Source: Lysinibacillus sp. FJAT-14745
GTDB lineage: Bacteria > Bacillota > Bacilli > Bacillales_A > Planococcaceae
Length of the DNA stretch: 64,000 nucleotides
Assembly (NCBI RefSeq): GCF_001275675.1
Contig: NZ_LITM01000007.1
Location: 50,088 to 114,087, forward strand
Reading direction: 5' to 3'
Part shown: positions 22,416 through 30,979 of the stretch, piece after piece
Layout: each line of letters begins with the position of its first letter
Numbering within the stretch: position 1 is the first letter of the stretch
Notes under the pieces: model-generated
The model's database searches: none
What the model was told of the DNA's origin: nothing
What the model saw: only the letters and a program-made list of their open reading frames with translations
Program-made: the position numbers and the translations under genes

Positions 22416-23264
22416 TTATTTAACTGGTACAACTGAGCCTTTCCATTCTTTAAGAATGAAGTCTTGGATTTCTTTAGATTTTAATACTTCTACTAATTTT
22501 TTAATTTCTGGTTTTGTTTCATCACCAGCACGTACAGCGATAATGTTTACATACGGAGATTCTTTATCTTCAAGAGAAATTGCATCTTTCAATGGATTTA
22601 GTCCGTTGTCGATTGCAAAGTTCGAGTTAATTAGAACCGCATCACCTTCATTATTTTCATACATTTGTACAAGCATTTCAGGCGCTGTATTTGCATCGAA
22701 TTTTAAGTTTTTAGGATTTTCTTTAACATCTTTAAGTTCAGCAGATGTTTTATCTACTCCATCCTTAAGTTTAATTAAGCCCTTAGCTTCTAATAATGAA
22801 AGCATACGCCCGTGATCTGCAACAGAGTTAGAAAGTAAAATTGTTGCACCATTTGGTAAATCCTCAAGAGATTTATATTTTTTAGAATAGATACCGATTG
22901 GTTCAATATGAATACCACCAGCGTTTACAAAATCATAACCCTTTTCTTTAATTTCTTTCTCTAAATAAGGGATGTGTTGGAAATAGTTTGCATCAAGGTC
23001 GCCAGATTCTAAATGTTGGTTTGGTAATACATAATCTTGATATTTTTCAATTTTAAGATCGATACCTTCTTTAGCTAAAATTGGTTTTGCTTTTTCCAGA
23101 ATAACCGCATGAGGTGTATTCGAAGCACCTACTGTTAACGTTACTTTTTCTTTACTATCACTAGATGATGAACCTGAGCTTGTATCTTCTTTTTTACCAG
23201 CACCACAAGCGGCTAAAGCCAGTACTAATACTGATAAAAATAATCCTGCTAATAACTTCTTCAT
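22416..23264 (-). CDS. metQ: methionine ABC transporter lipoprotein MetQ
   Basis: 282 residues. Lipoprotein signal peptide MKKLLAGLFLSVLVLALAAC with the LAAC lipobox (Cys20), a Ser/Asp linker, then an NlpA-type methionine-binding domain (TVGASNTPHAVILE, GDLDANYFQHIPYL, NSVADHGRML). It delivers methionine to MetNP. Third gene of the riboswitch-controlled unit, 79 bases after metP. Confidence 0.95.
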   Translation of the reverse strand: MKKLLAGLFLSVLVLALAACGAGKKEDTSSGSSSSDSKEKVTLTVGASNTPHAVILEKAKPILAKEGIDLKIEKYQDYVLPNQHLESGDLDANYFQHIPYLEKEIKEKGYDFVNAGGIHIEPIGIYSKKYKSLEDLPNGATILLSNSVADHGRMLSLLEAKGLIKLKDGVDKTSAELKDVKENPKNLKFDANTAPEMLVQMYENNEGDAVLINSNFAIDNGLNPLKDAISLEDKESPYVNIIAVRAGDETKPEIKKLVEVLKSKEIQDFILKEWKGSVVPVK

Positions 23265-23343
23265 TTTATTACTCTCCCTTTTTTCTTAATATGTTAGCGG
23301 TATAAAACCGAGATAACCTCTTAGATGTAGCGAAATGTTCTTT

Positions 23344-24012
23344 TTAGCGTTTATCTGTTTTGATTGTAATCATGTCGCCAATAAATTGGATAATAAATAC
23401 AACTATTAAGATTAATATAGTCGCCATTAATGTTACATCTGTGCGATTACGTTGGAAGCCATCTAAGAATGCTAAGTTTCCTAGACCGCCTGCACCGATA
23501 ATACCTGCCATCGCAGTATAGCCAACAAGTGCTACGGCAGTAACTGTAATGCCTGAAATAAGTGCTGGTAACGATTCCGGAATTAATACTTTCCAAATAA
23601 TCGTTGACGTTTTGGCACCCATTGAACGCGCTGCTTCAATAACTCCTTTATCAATTTCACGTAAAGCAATTAATACCATTCGTGCATAGAATGGTGCAGC
23701 TCCAATAATTAGTGCTGGTAAAGCCGCATCTGCGCCACGAATTGTGCCAAGTAAAAATTTCGTAAATGGAATTAACAAGATTATCAAAACGATAAATGGA
23801 ATCGAACGGAAGATGTTAACGATTGAGCCTGTTAAAAAGTTCACAATTTTATTGGCCCATAGTTGGTTGGGACTTGATAAAAACAATAAGATTCCAATCA
23901 CTAATCCAAGTATAAATGTGATAACCGTAGAAATTGTTGTCATGTACAATGTTTCATACGTAGCGTCCCACATTTTTTCCCAGTCGACATTCGGAAAAAG
24001 ACTAGTTAGCAT
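23344..24012 (-). CDS. metP: methionine ABC transporter permease MetP
   Basis: 222 residues with five membrane spans and the EAA-loop for the ATPase (VIEAARSMGAKTSTIIWKVLIPE). ATG 24012 (MLTSLFPNVDW) follows GGAGGTG seven bases upstream and overlaps the metN end by 11 bases. Confidence 0.95.
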   Translation of the reverse strand: MLTSLFPNVDWEKMWDATYETLYMTTISTVITFILGLVIGILLFLSSPNQLWANKIVNFLTGSIVNIFRSIPFIVLIILLIPFTKFLLGTIRGADAALPALIIGAAPFYARMVLIALREIDKGVIEAARSMGAKTSTIIWKVLIPESLPALISGITVTAVALVGYTAMAGIIGAGGLGNLAFLDGFQRNRTDVTLMATILILIVVFIIQFIGDMITIKTDKR

Positions 24013-25030
24013 TTGCAATCACCTCCGTTTGTACTTCGACTGTATTTAAGTAACTAAGTGCAGCAGCAACATTGGCCTCTAAGCCATCAATTTGCACAAT
24101 AAGTGTACCGTACGCGCCATTTTTCGTTTGCGAAATATTACCATGTACAATACTTACTTCTACATCAAACTGTTTCACAAAATGTGAAATGACAGGCTGC
24201 TCTGTTTTTTCTCCTACAAAGATTAGCTTAACAAGTTGTCCATTAGGATAATTTGCTTTAATTTGTGCCACGGTTTCCTGTGTTTCCTTCGTATCTGTAA
24301 TTTGAGAAACGAATTTTTTCGTAATGGCTGCTTGTGGTGCTTGGAATACTTGTAATACTTCACCACGTTCCACAATTTCTCCAGCTTCCATAACCGCTAC
24401 ACGATGACAAATTTTGCGAATAACGTGCATTTCATGTGTGATTAACACAATCGTTAGACCTAATCGTTCGTTAATATCGACAAGGAGATCAAGGATAGCA
24501 TCTGTTGTCTCCGGATCGAGTGCGGATGTTGCTTCATCACATAACAATACCTCTGGATTATTAGCAAGCGCACGAGCGATACCTACACGTTGCTTTTGTC
24601 CCCCTGATAGTTGTGATGGATATGCTTTTTCGCGCCCTTCTAAACCAACTAAAGTAATCAATTCTTTCACACGTGCTTCACGTTTTACCTTTGGAACACC
24701 TGCGATTTCTAATGGAAAGGCGATATTTTCTGCAACAGTTCTAGACCACAGTAAATTGAAATGTTGGAAAATCATACTGACCTTTTGTCTAGCATCTCTG
24801 AGCTTTTGCCCCTTTATGGATGAAAATTCCTGATTGTTAACCGTCACCGTACCAGATGTAGGCTTTTCTAAACCGTTTAACAAGCGAATCATTGTACTTT
24901 TACCAGCGCCACTGTATCCGATAATGCCAAAAATTTCACCTTTATTAATAGAAAGGTTGACTTCTTTAACTGCAGTTAATTCGCCACTCGCTGTTTTGTA
25001 TTTCTTCGTAATATTTTGAATATTGATCAT
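24002..25030 (-). CDS. metN: methionine ABC transporter ATPase MetN
   Basis: 342 residues. Walker A GYSGAGKST, signature LSGGQKQRVGIARAL, Walker B VLLCDEATSALD, and a C-terminal NIL domain (about 265-342) that senses methionine. ATG 25030 (MINIQNITKKY) follows AAAAGGAG. The 450-base leader holds the SAM-I riboswitch and, between it and the ribosome site, repeat B copy 2. Confidence 0.95.
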   Translation of the reverse strand: MINIQNITKKYKTASGELTAVKEVNLSINKGEIFGIIGYSGAGKSTMIRLLNGLEKPTSGTVTVNNQEFSSIKGQKLRDARQKVSMIFQHFNLLWSRTVAENIAFPLEIAGVPKVKREARVKELITLVGLEGREKAYPSQLSGGQKQRVGIARALANNPEVLLCDEATSALDPETTDAILDLLVDINERLGLTIVLITHEMHVIRKICHRVAVMEAGEIVERGEVLQVFQAPQAAITKKFVSQITDTKETQETVAQIKANYPNGQLVKLIFVGEKTEQPVISHFVKQFDVEVSIVHGNISQTKNGAYGTLIVQIDGLEANVAAALSYLNTVEVQTEVIANAN

Positions 25031-25052
25031 AGCGAATTCTCCTTTTCTCATA

Positions 25053-25323
25053 TCAATTATGCCGAGGCATAATTGCGCCCTGAATCGGCTTTGTGCTTAG
25101 GCCTGCACGAGGGCCAACACGATGTCGGTCATTTCGGTAATGCCACAGGACGTGGCGTTATTACCGAAGGCTAACACGATGTTGGTCATTTCGGTAATGC
25201 CACAGGACGTGGCGCTTTTACCGATGCAGGTCAGTTAGCCGTTATCTCATGGATGCAATGATTTTAGGCTAACATCCTTTAAGCACTCCTTTCCGATTCC
25301 GTGACACCCGCTGAAAGAAGTTA
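25053..25323. repeat. Interspersed repeat family B, copy 2, inside the metN leader
   Basis: Left end TCAATTATGCCGAGGCATAA lies just upstream of the metN ribosome site; right end CGCTGAAAGAAGTTAAA runs into the riboswitch terminator T tract. Contains duplicated TCATTTCGGTAATGCC...GACGTGGCG modules. Confidence 0.85.
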
Positions 25324-25488
25324 AAAAACCCCTTCACTCATAGATAAGTAGAAGGGGTCACGTAACTTATACGTTAAACCGTTCTCTCATCTTTCAAAGA
25401 TAAATCTTTGAGTGATTTGGCACCTTTTCACGATTGTGATGGTTGCCGGGCTTCATAGGGCACTTCCCTCCGCCGCTCTTTATAAGAG
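25323..25488 (-). promoter_or_regulatory. SAM-I (S-box) riboswitch with terminator
   Basis: On the minus strand the aptamer runs from CTCTTATAAAGAG (25488) through the S-box core GCGGAGGGAAGTGCCCTATGAAGCCCGGCAACC to the closing ATGAGAG (25384), after GGTGCCAAAT. A terminator stem GACCCCTTC / GAAGGGGTTTTTT follows at 25323-25358. It should turn metNPQ off when S-adenosylmethionine is abundant. Confidence 0.96.
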
Positions 25489-25552
25489 TTCGATATATTT
25501 ATTGTTTTTTTAATATATTTGTTACTTTACCACGCGATTAAAATTCAGTCAA

Positions 25553-25858
25553 TTAATTTTTTAATAATTCGTATAAATATGGTACGGATTGAAAGGCATA
25601 AACCTTTTCTGTCACTTCTCCGCCTTCACATACGAGTAAACATGGTACACTTTCGATTTTATGAGCATAAGCTATTTGCTCTATAAAATTAATATTCGCT
25701 TTACCGACCTGTAGCTGTGGCAGCAATTGCTCAACAACCGTCATCATTTTCGATGCAACTGCACACGTTCCACACATAGGCGTATATAAATAAAAGGCAG
25801 CCTTTTCACCTGACTGGACAACCGCGTCCCACTGCTCTTTTGACCATTCTTCCATCAT
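25553..25858 (-). CDS. yusE: thioredoxin-like protein YusE
   Basis: 101 residues, thioredoxin fold with the active-site CGTC in LYTPMCGTCAVASK and the cis-proline region ESVPCLLVCEGG. B. subtilis yusE sits at the same place, next to yusF and gcvH. The CGTC motif differs from the usual CGPC, so redox potential may differ. Partner unknown. Confidence 0.85.
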   Translation of the reverse strand: MMEEWSKEQWDAVVQSGEKAAFYLYTPMCGTCAVASKMMTVVEQLLPQLQVGKANINFIEQIAYAHKIESVPCLLVCEGGEVTEKVYAFQSVPYLYELLKN

Positions 25859-25871
25859 TTTTCACGCAACC

Positions 25872-26213
25872 TTACAAAATATATTCATTATGGATTGAGA
25901 AGTGTGCACGAAGCAATATCGCTGCTAACACCTTCTTTGGAGTTGTCTCAACTTCCTTATATGTTGGCATTGTACGTAAATGCTCAGCCTCTGGATAATG
26001 TCTGTCCATTAATGCTCGTAGTTTATCACCCGATGTATCTGCATCAAAAAACGTATAAAGCTCACAACCCTCGTATGGATCAAGTAGCTCTTCTAATTGA
26101 TGCACACCAATTGTACCATTCGTACAAAGTATTTTAACATCTTCATTTAAAATAGGTTCAATTTGAAGCTTATCCGATCGACCTTCAACAATTAAGCATT
26201 TTCCCTCGACCAT
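25872..26213 (-). CDS. yusF: Toprim-domain protein YusF
   Basis: 113 residues forming a stand-alone Toprim domain: the conserved Glu in LIVEGRSDK and the DxD in YTFFDADTSGDK. Such small Toprim proteins (YusF) resemble RNase M5-type catalytic domains; the role is unknown. The second of two adjacent ATGs (26213) is better spaced from GGGGGTGG. Confidence 0.83.
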   Translation of the reverse strand: MVEGKCLIVEGRSDKLQIEPILNEDVKILCTNGTIGVHQLEELLDPYEGCELYTFFDADTSGDKLRALMDRHYPEAEHLRTMPTYKEVETTPKKVLAAILLRAHFSIHNEYIL

Positions 26214-26351
26214 CACGCCACCCCCAATTAGACATATCCTTTATGCTCATTATATCCATTACACTCTGTCGATGATCATATAAGACACCCATTGATAAGG
26301 GACTACAACTGCATTCCTCTCCCCAACTATAGTGGTGGAAGGAATAAAGAT

Positions 26352-26381
26352 AATAAAAAACGCCGGTGATTTCCGACGTTT
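26352..26381 (-). terminator. gcvH-side terminator
   Basis: AACGTCGG / CCGGCGTT on the minus strand followed by TTTTTTATT, past the gcvH stop. Confidence 0.75.
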
Positions 26382-26398
26382 TATTATTAGGGCTTGTC

Positions 26399-26779
26399 TT
26401 ATTCAGCAATCATTTCATCGTATTGCTCAGCTGTCATAAGCTTTTCAATTTCTGATACATCAGCTGGCTCTACAACGATCATCCATGCTTTTTCATATGG
26501 TGATTCATTAACGAATTCTGGGCTATCTTCTAAATCTGCATTTACTTCAACTACTGTACCTGAGATTGGTGCGTATAATTCAGAAACTGTTTTTACAGAT
26601 TCTACGCTACCGAATGGATCATCAGTTTTGATTTCGTCGCCAACTTGTGGAAGCTCAACGAAAACGATATCTCCAAGTTCAGATTGTGCGAAATGAGAAA
26701 TACCGATACGTACTTTACCATCTTCCAATTTTACCCATTCATGCTCTTCAGAGTAACGTAAGTCTTTAGGTGTGCTCAT
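26399..26779 (-). CDS. gcvH: glycine cleavage system H protein
   Basis: 126 residues. The lipoyl-lysine motif is [17 protein letters not shown], with Lys near 63. It shuttles the aminomethyl group between glycine cleavage enzymes and in Bacillus also relays lipoyl groups. ATG 26779 ([10 protein letters not shown]) follows GGAGGGG; a frame extension to 26848 is not supported. Confidence 0.96.
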   Translation of the reverse strand: MSTPKDLRYSEEHEWVKLEDGKVRIGISHFAQSELGDIVFVELPQVGDEIKTDDPFGSVESVKTVSELYAPISGTVVEVNADLEDSPEFVNESPYEKAWMIVVEPADVSEIEKLMTAEQYDEMIAE

Positions 26780-26860
26780 GCAAAAAACCCCTCCATAAAT
26801 ATGTAATATATTCATTTTCAGTGTGCCATACTTCTTCCATAAAAACAAGATTAAAAGCTG

Positions 26861-27217
26861 TTATTTCCAAGCTTGCTCAAAATCTGATTCTTTAAACCCT
26901 AAAGTAACTTTTTTTCCATCGGTTACAATCGGACGTTTAATCAACATACCATCTGATGCAAGCAATTCAAGCTGCTCTTCTTCAGTCATTTCAGCAAGTT
27001 TATCCTTCAAGCCCAGCTCTCGATATTTCATACCAGAAGTATTAAAAAATTTCTTTAACGGTTGTCCACTAGCTTGCCATATGTTTGATAATTCGTCCTT
27101 TGTAGGCGCTTGTTCGACAATGTGTACCTCTTCGTATGAAACCTTATTGTCATTTAGCCATTTTTGAGCTTTTTTACAAGTAGTACATTTTGGATAATGA
27201 ATAAATTGAATCGTCAT
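26861..27217 (-). CDS. yusI: ArsC/Spx-family protein YusI
   Basis: 118 residues. N-terminal redox motif YPKCTTCKKAQKWL and the family ending LIKRPIVTDGKKVTLGFKE. The family includes arsenate reductases and Spx regulators; the CxxC at the start is shared by both, but this branch (YusI) has no proven function. It sits directly upstream of gcvH as in B. subtilis. Confidence 0.85.
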   Translation of the reverse strand: MTIQFIHYPKCTTCKKAQKWLNDNKVSYEEVHIVEQAPTKDELSNIWQASGQPLKKFFNTSGMKYRELGLKDKLAEMTEEEQLELLASDGMLIKRPIVTDGKKVTLGFKESDFEQAWK

Positions 27218-27330
27218 TTATAGGCTCCTCTACTATCATTATTAGGACACTATATTTTCAGTGTCTCCCTCATTTTCTGTAGTATACCATCTTAACCGTT
27301 ACGAGCCAAAATGAAACTCTTCATGCTAAA

Positions 27331-27404
27331 GTGTAGGCTTTCCTGTGGGCGAGCGTCGAGCCGCTTCCACGGGAGTCGAGTAGCCTTCCACTCCAATCAG
27401 CAAT
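27331..27404. repeat. fragment of a family C/A repeat core
   Basis: GTGGGCGAGCGTCGAGCCGCTTCCACGGGAGTCGAGTAG and the end CACTCCAATCAGC match the inner parts of elements C and A. No terminal repeats are preserved. Flanking bases 27218-27330 show nothing else. Confidence 0.65.
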
Positions 27405-27516
27405 AGTGTAGAACTTTTATAAAATTTATGCATTTCGTTGTTGCTATCGCTTCAATTTCGCACAGATGAAACCCTTTGTTATAAAACGACATGTCAGAGG
27501 ATACACGCTATGTATT

Positions 27517-27763
27517 AGTTGATTGGAGTGAGATTCACACACCGTTTTTGTATGAATCCTTTTTTGCTCTTTAGAAGGTAGATGTCGATAAAATTTAGAA
27601 GTTGGGTGATAAAACGTAAAAGTTAGTAGATAAAATTCAAAAGTTAGTAGATAAAACGTGAAAGTTAGTTGATAAAATTCAAAAGTTGGGCGATAAAACT
27701 AAAAAGTTGGATGACATTTTGTTAAAACCTATGTCATGCGCCCAGTCGGAACGGAAATCAACC
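27517..27763. repeat. family A-like element enclosing 21-bp tandem array 2
   Basis: Ends are TTGATTGGAGTG (27519) and, inverted, GGTTGATTTCCGTTCCGACTGGGCGC (27763-27738), the two termini of family A. Between them (27586-27722) lie about seven 21-base units such as AAAAGTTAGTAGATAAAATTC and GAAAGTTAGTTGATAAAATTC. Non-coding; located upstream of yusI and downstream of fadE. Confidence 0.75.
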
Positions 27764-27798
27764 ACTCGCTTTGCCGAAGAGCCTTACTTTTATTTGCA

Positions 27799-27840
27799 AC
27801 AAAAAACCTAGCTATCACATCTATGCGGATAGCTAGGTTA
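27799..27840 (-). terminator. fadNAE operon terminator
   Basis: AACCTAGCTATC / GATAGCTAGGTT then TTTTTT on the minus strand, 12 bases past the fadE stop. Confidence 0.9.
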
Positions 27841-27851
27841 GGTCTGTTACA

Positions 27852-29636
27852 TTAAACTACATATTTATCTGCTTCAATTAATTTAACAGAAGCTTCGCGT
27901 TTCTTCGCGATTAAGTTGTATGGGTTGTTGCGAGTTAATTTACGTAGTGCAGACAATGTCATGCGTGCAGCATCGCCGTCTGCTGAAGCAAGAATTGTAT
28001 CTTTTGCTTCTTTTTCAATTTCTGCAAATGCTTCTTGGCAGAAGATTTGAGTGTATAGTAATTTTTGATGAGCTTTTTCAGCACCGTCACGAGCAATCGC
28101 TTTTTCTGTACGCAATACAGCTGATTCCATAGCGAATAGTTGGTTTGCGATATTTGCAATATTCACCAATACTTCTTGCTCTTGATCAAGCTTCGCGCCG
28201 TAGCGTTGTGCTGCTAAACCTGCTGCTAATACAGCAATTTTCTTCGCATTTTTCACAAGATATTTTTCCTGTGCTAGCGGCTCTGTGCCTACATCTTCAG
28301 GCATTAACATCAGTAGCTCCTGTTGTAAGTTTTGAGCGACTTGTAGTAATGGCAATTCACCTTTTAATGCTTTCTTCATAAATGTACCTGGTACAATCAT
28401 GCGGTTAATTTCATTAGTACCTTCAAAAATACGATTAATACGAGAATCACGATAAATACGCTCTACTTCGTATTCAGCCATAAAGCCGTAACCACCGTGT
28501 AATTGAACCGCTTCATCTGCAATGTAATCTAAAGTCTCAGAACCAAATACTTTAGCAATAGAACATTCAATAGCATACTCAGCAATGGCACCAGCAATCA
28601 CTTTCCCTTGCTTTTGCTCTTCTGGGCTTAGCTGACTTAAACGGTCTTCAAATAAACCTACTGTACGATAGTTTAATGACTCAGACGCATATAATTGTGA
28701 AGCCATTGTCGATAATTTTTCTTTTGTTAAATTGAAATCAGACAGCTTCGTTTTAAATTGCTGACGTTGGTTTGTATATTGAATAGCAAGCTCTAATGCG
28801 CGCTTCGAGCCACCAATTGTTCCAACCCCTAATTTATAGCGACCGATATTTAAAATATTAAAGGCGATAACGTGTCCGCGTCCTACTTCACCTAAAAGGT
28901 TTTCAACAGGCACTTCTGCATCTTCAAGTATTAATGTACGTGTCGATGAAGATTTGATCCCCATTTTTTTCTCTTCTGCGCCAACTGAAACGCCATTGAA
29001 GGCACGTTCTACGATAAATGCTGAGAATTTATCGCCATCGATTTTTGCATAGACAACAAATACATCTGCAAAGCCTGCATTTGTAATCCATTGCTTTTCA
29101 CCATTTAAAATATAATGTGTCCCTGCATCATTCAATTTTGCAGTTGTTTTAGCACCTAATGCATCAGAACCTGAACCTGGCTCAGTTAATGCGTAAGCAG
29201 CAATTAATTCACCTGACGCAAGCTTTGGTAAATACTTTTGCTTTTGCTCTTCATTTCCGAAAAGTACGATTGGTAAAGAACCAATACCTACGTGTGCACC
29301 ATGCGTAATAGAGAAGCCGCCAGCAACTGCCATTTTTTCTGCGATTAATGCAGAAGAAACTTTGTCTAACCCTAGACCTTCATATTCTTCAGGTACATCT
29401 GCGCTTAGTAAGCCGAGCTCACCTGCACTTTTTAGTAGACGAACCGAATGCTCAAATTCATGGTGTTCCAAGTTTTCAACGACTGGTAACACTTCATTTG
29501 CTACATACTCTTCAGTAGTTTTAGCAATCATTTTATGCTCATCTGTGAAATCTTCTGGTGTAAAGACACGATCTAATTCCACATCTTCAATAATAAATCC
29601 GCCGCCTTTAATGAAATCCGTTGTTTTTTCTGTCAT
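27852..29636 (-). CDS. fadE: acyl-CoA dehydrogenase FadE (YusJ)
   Basis: 594 residues, an FAD acyl-CoA dehydrogenase with the extra C-terminal helical domain typical of the YusJ type. Signatures: YALTEPGSGSDA, GEKQWITNAGFADVFVVY, QFKTKLSDF and QLHGGYGFMAEYEVERIYRDSRI, with the catalytic Glu in IFEGTNEINR. It does the first oxidation in fatty acid beta-oxidation. Last gene of fadNAE. Confidence 0.94.
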   Translation of the reverse strand: MTEKTTDFIKGGGFIIEDVELDRVFTPEDFTDEHKMIAKTTEEYVANEVLPVVENLEHHEFEHSVRLLKSAGELGLLSADVPEEYEGLGLDKVSSALIAEKMAVAGGFSITHGAHVGIGSLPIVLFGNEEQKQKYLPKLASGELIAAYALTEPGSGSDALGAKTTAKLNDAGTHYILNGEKQWITNAGFADVFVVYAKIDGDKFSAFIVERAFNGVSVGAEEKKMGIKSSSTRTLILEDAEVPVENLLGEVGRGHVIAFNILNIGRYKLGVGTIGGSKRALELAIQYTNQRQQFKTKLSDFNLTKEKLSTMASQLYASESLNYRTVGLFEDRLSQLSPEEQKQGKVIAGAIAEYAIECSIAKVFGSETLDYIADEAVQLHGGYGFMAEYEVERIYRDSRINRIFEGTNEINRMIVPGTFMKKALKGELPLLQVAQNLQQELLMLMPEDVGTEPLAQEKYLVKNAKKIAVLAAGLAAQRYGAKLDQEQEVLVNIANIANQLFAMESAVLRTEKAIARDGAEKAHQKLLYTQIFCQEAFAEIEKEAKDTILASADGDAARMTLSALRKLTRNNPYNLIAKKREASVKLIEADKYVV

Positions 29637-29756
29637 TCTAAATTCCTCCCTATATATCTATTTTTAATAGTATTTATCCCCAATATATAGAAAAGCCTGA
29701 AGCACCGTGTTCGGAGGCAACCGAAAACGCAGCACTCCAAGCTGATCTAGCAAAAA

Positions 29757-30929
29757 TTATAGAATTTCAAATACTCCTGCAGCACCCATTCCGCCGCCAA
29801 TACACATTGTCACGACACCATATTTCTTACCTTGACGCTTCAATTCATGAATAAGCTTTAATGTTAAAATGGCTCCAGTTGCACCAAGTGGGTGACCTAC
29901 GGCAATTGCTCCACCATTGACATTTACTTTGTTTTGGTCGATGCCTAAATGACGTACGACTTGTAAGGATTGTGACGCAAATGCTTCATTAATTTCCCAT
30001 AAATCAATGTCATCAATTGCTAGCCCTGCAATTTCAAGTGCTTTAGGTACTGCCACGATTGGTCCAATACCCATCACCTCAGGAGGTACACCACCAACTG
30101 CAAAGCCTAAAAACTTCGCCATTGGTGTAAGCCCTTGCTTTTCTGCTTCCTCACGATCCATCACAAGTACTGTTGCTGCACCATCAGAAGTTTGAGAGGC
30201 ATTACCAGCTGTAACACTACCCTTTACATGGAAAGCTGGACGGAGCTTCGCTAAACCTTCTACAGATGTACCTGGACGTACACCTTCATCCATGCTAAAC
30301 GTGAACTTTTTCACTTGTGGTTTGTTGTTATCGTCTACATAATGTTGCTCCACTTCGATTGGTACGATTTCATCATTGAATTTACCTTCTTTAATCGCTT
30401 TTTCCGCAAGCTCATGTGAACGCACAGCAAATGCATCCTGATCTTCTCTACTTACATTGTATTGACGTGCCACTTCCTCAGCTGTATGCCCCATCCCCAT
30501 ATAATATTGAGGAGCAGTTTCTGCTAGCGTTGGATTTAAGCGAGGTGTATTACCTACCATTGGCACCATACTCATAGACTCGACCCCACCAGCAAGAATT
30601 GCCTTAGAATGTCCTAGCATAATACGCTCTGCTGCAAAAGCAATTGCCTGTAAACCTGATGAACAGAATCTATTAATTGTCACCGCTGGTGTTGTATCTG
30701 GTAACCCAGCAAGCGCTCCTATATTACGCGCGACGTTCATGCCCTGCTCAGCTTCAGGCATTGCACATCCTAAAATTAAATCGTCAATCGGACCTTCATA
30801 GCCCGCTCTTTTTAATGTTTCTTTGACAACAACTGCTCCAAAATCATCTGGTCTAACTGTTGCTAAAGAACCCTTCTTCGCTTTTCCAATCGGAGTTCGT
30901 GCTCCTGCTACAATAACGGCTTCACGCAT
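29757..30929 (-). CDS. fadA: acetyl-CoA acyltransferase (3-ketoacyl-CoA thiolase) FadA
   Basis: 390 residues. Acyl-accepting Cys in [12 protein letters not shown] (about 88), catalytic His in [15 protein letters not shown] and Cys in [13 protein letters not shown]. It cleaves 3-ketoacyl-CoA in the last step of beta-oxidation. ATG 30929 ([15 protein letters not shown]) follows AAAGGGGG. 51 bases downstream of fadN. Confidence 0.96.
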   Translation of the reverse strand: MREAVIVAGARTPIGKAKKGSLATVRPDDFGAVVVKETLKRAGYEGPIDDLILGCAMPEAEQGMNVARNIGALAGLPDTTPAVTINRFCSSGLQAIAFAAERIMLGHSKAILAGGVESMSMVPMVGNTPRLNPTLAETAPQYYMGMGHTAEEVARQYNVSREDQDAFAVRSHELAEKAIKEGKFNDEIVPIEVEQHYVDDNNKPQVKKFTFSMDEGVRPGTSVEGLAKLRPAFHVKGSVTAGNASQTSDGAATVLVMDREEAEKQGLTPMAKFLGFAVGGVPPEVMGIGPIVAVPKALEIAGLAIDDIDLWEINEAFASQSLQVVRHLGIDQNKVNVNGGAIAVGHPLGATGAILTLKLIHELKRQGKKYGVVTMCIGGGMGAAGVFEIL

Positions 30930-30979
30930 CGTATTAATCCCCCTTTGTTTCATGTGCAAGTATGGTCACAGTCTTGAAA

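Noticed and set aside
29362..29667. Antisense frame over the start of fadE, and similar frames across suf, met and fad genes
   Set aside because: Shadows of well-identified genes on the other strand.
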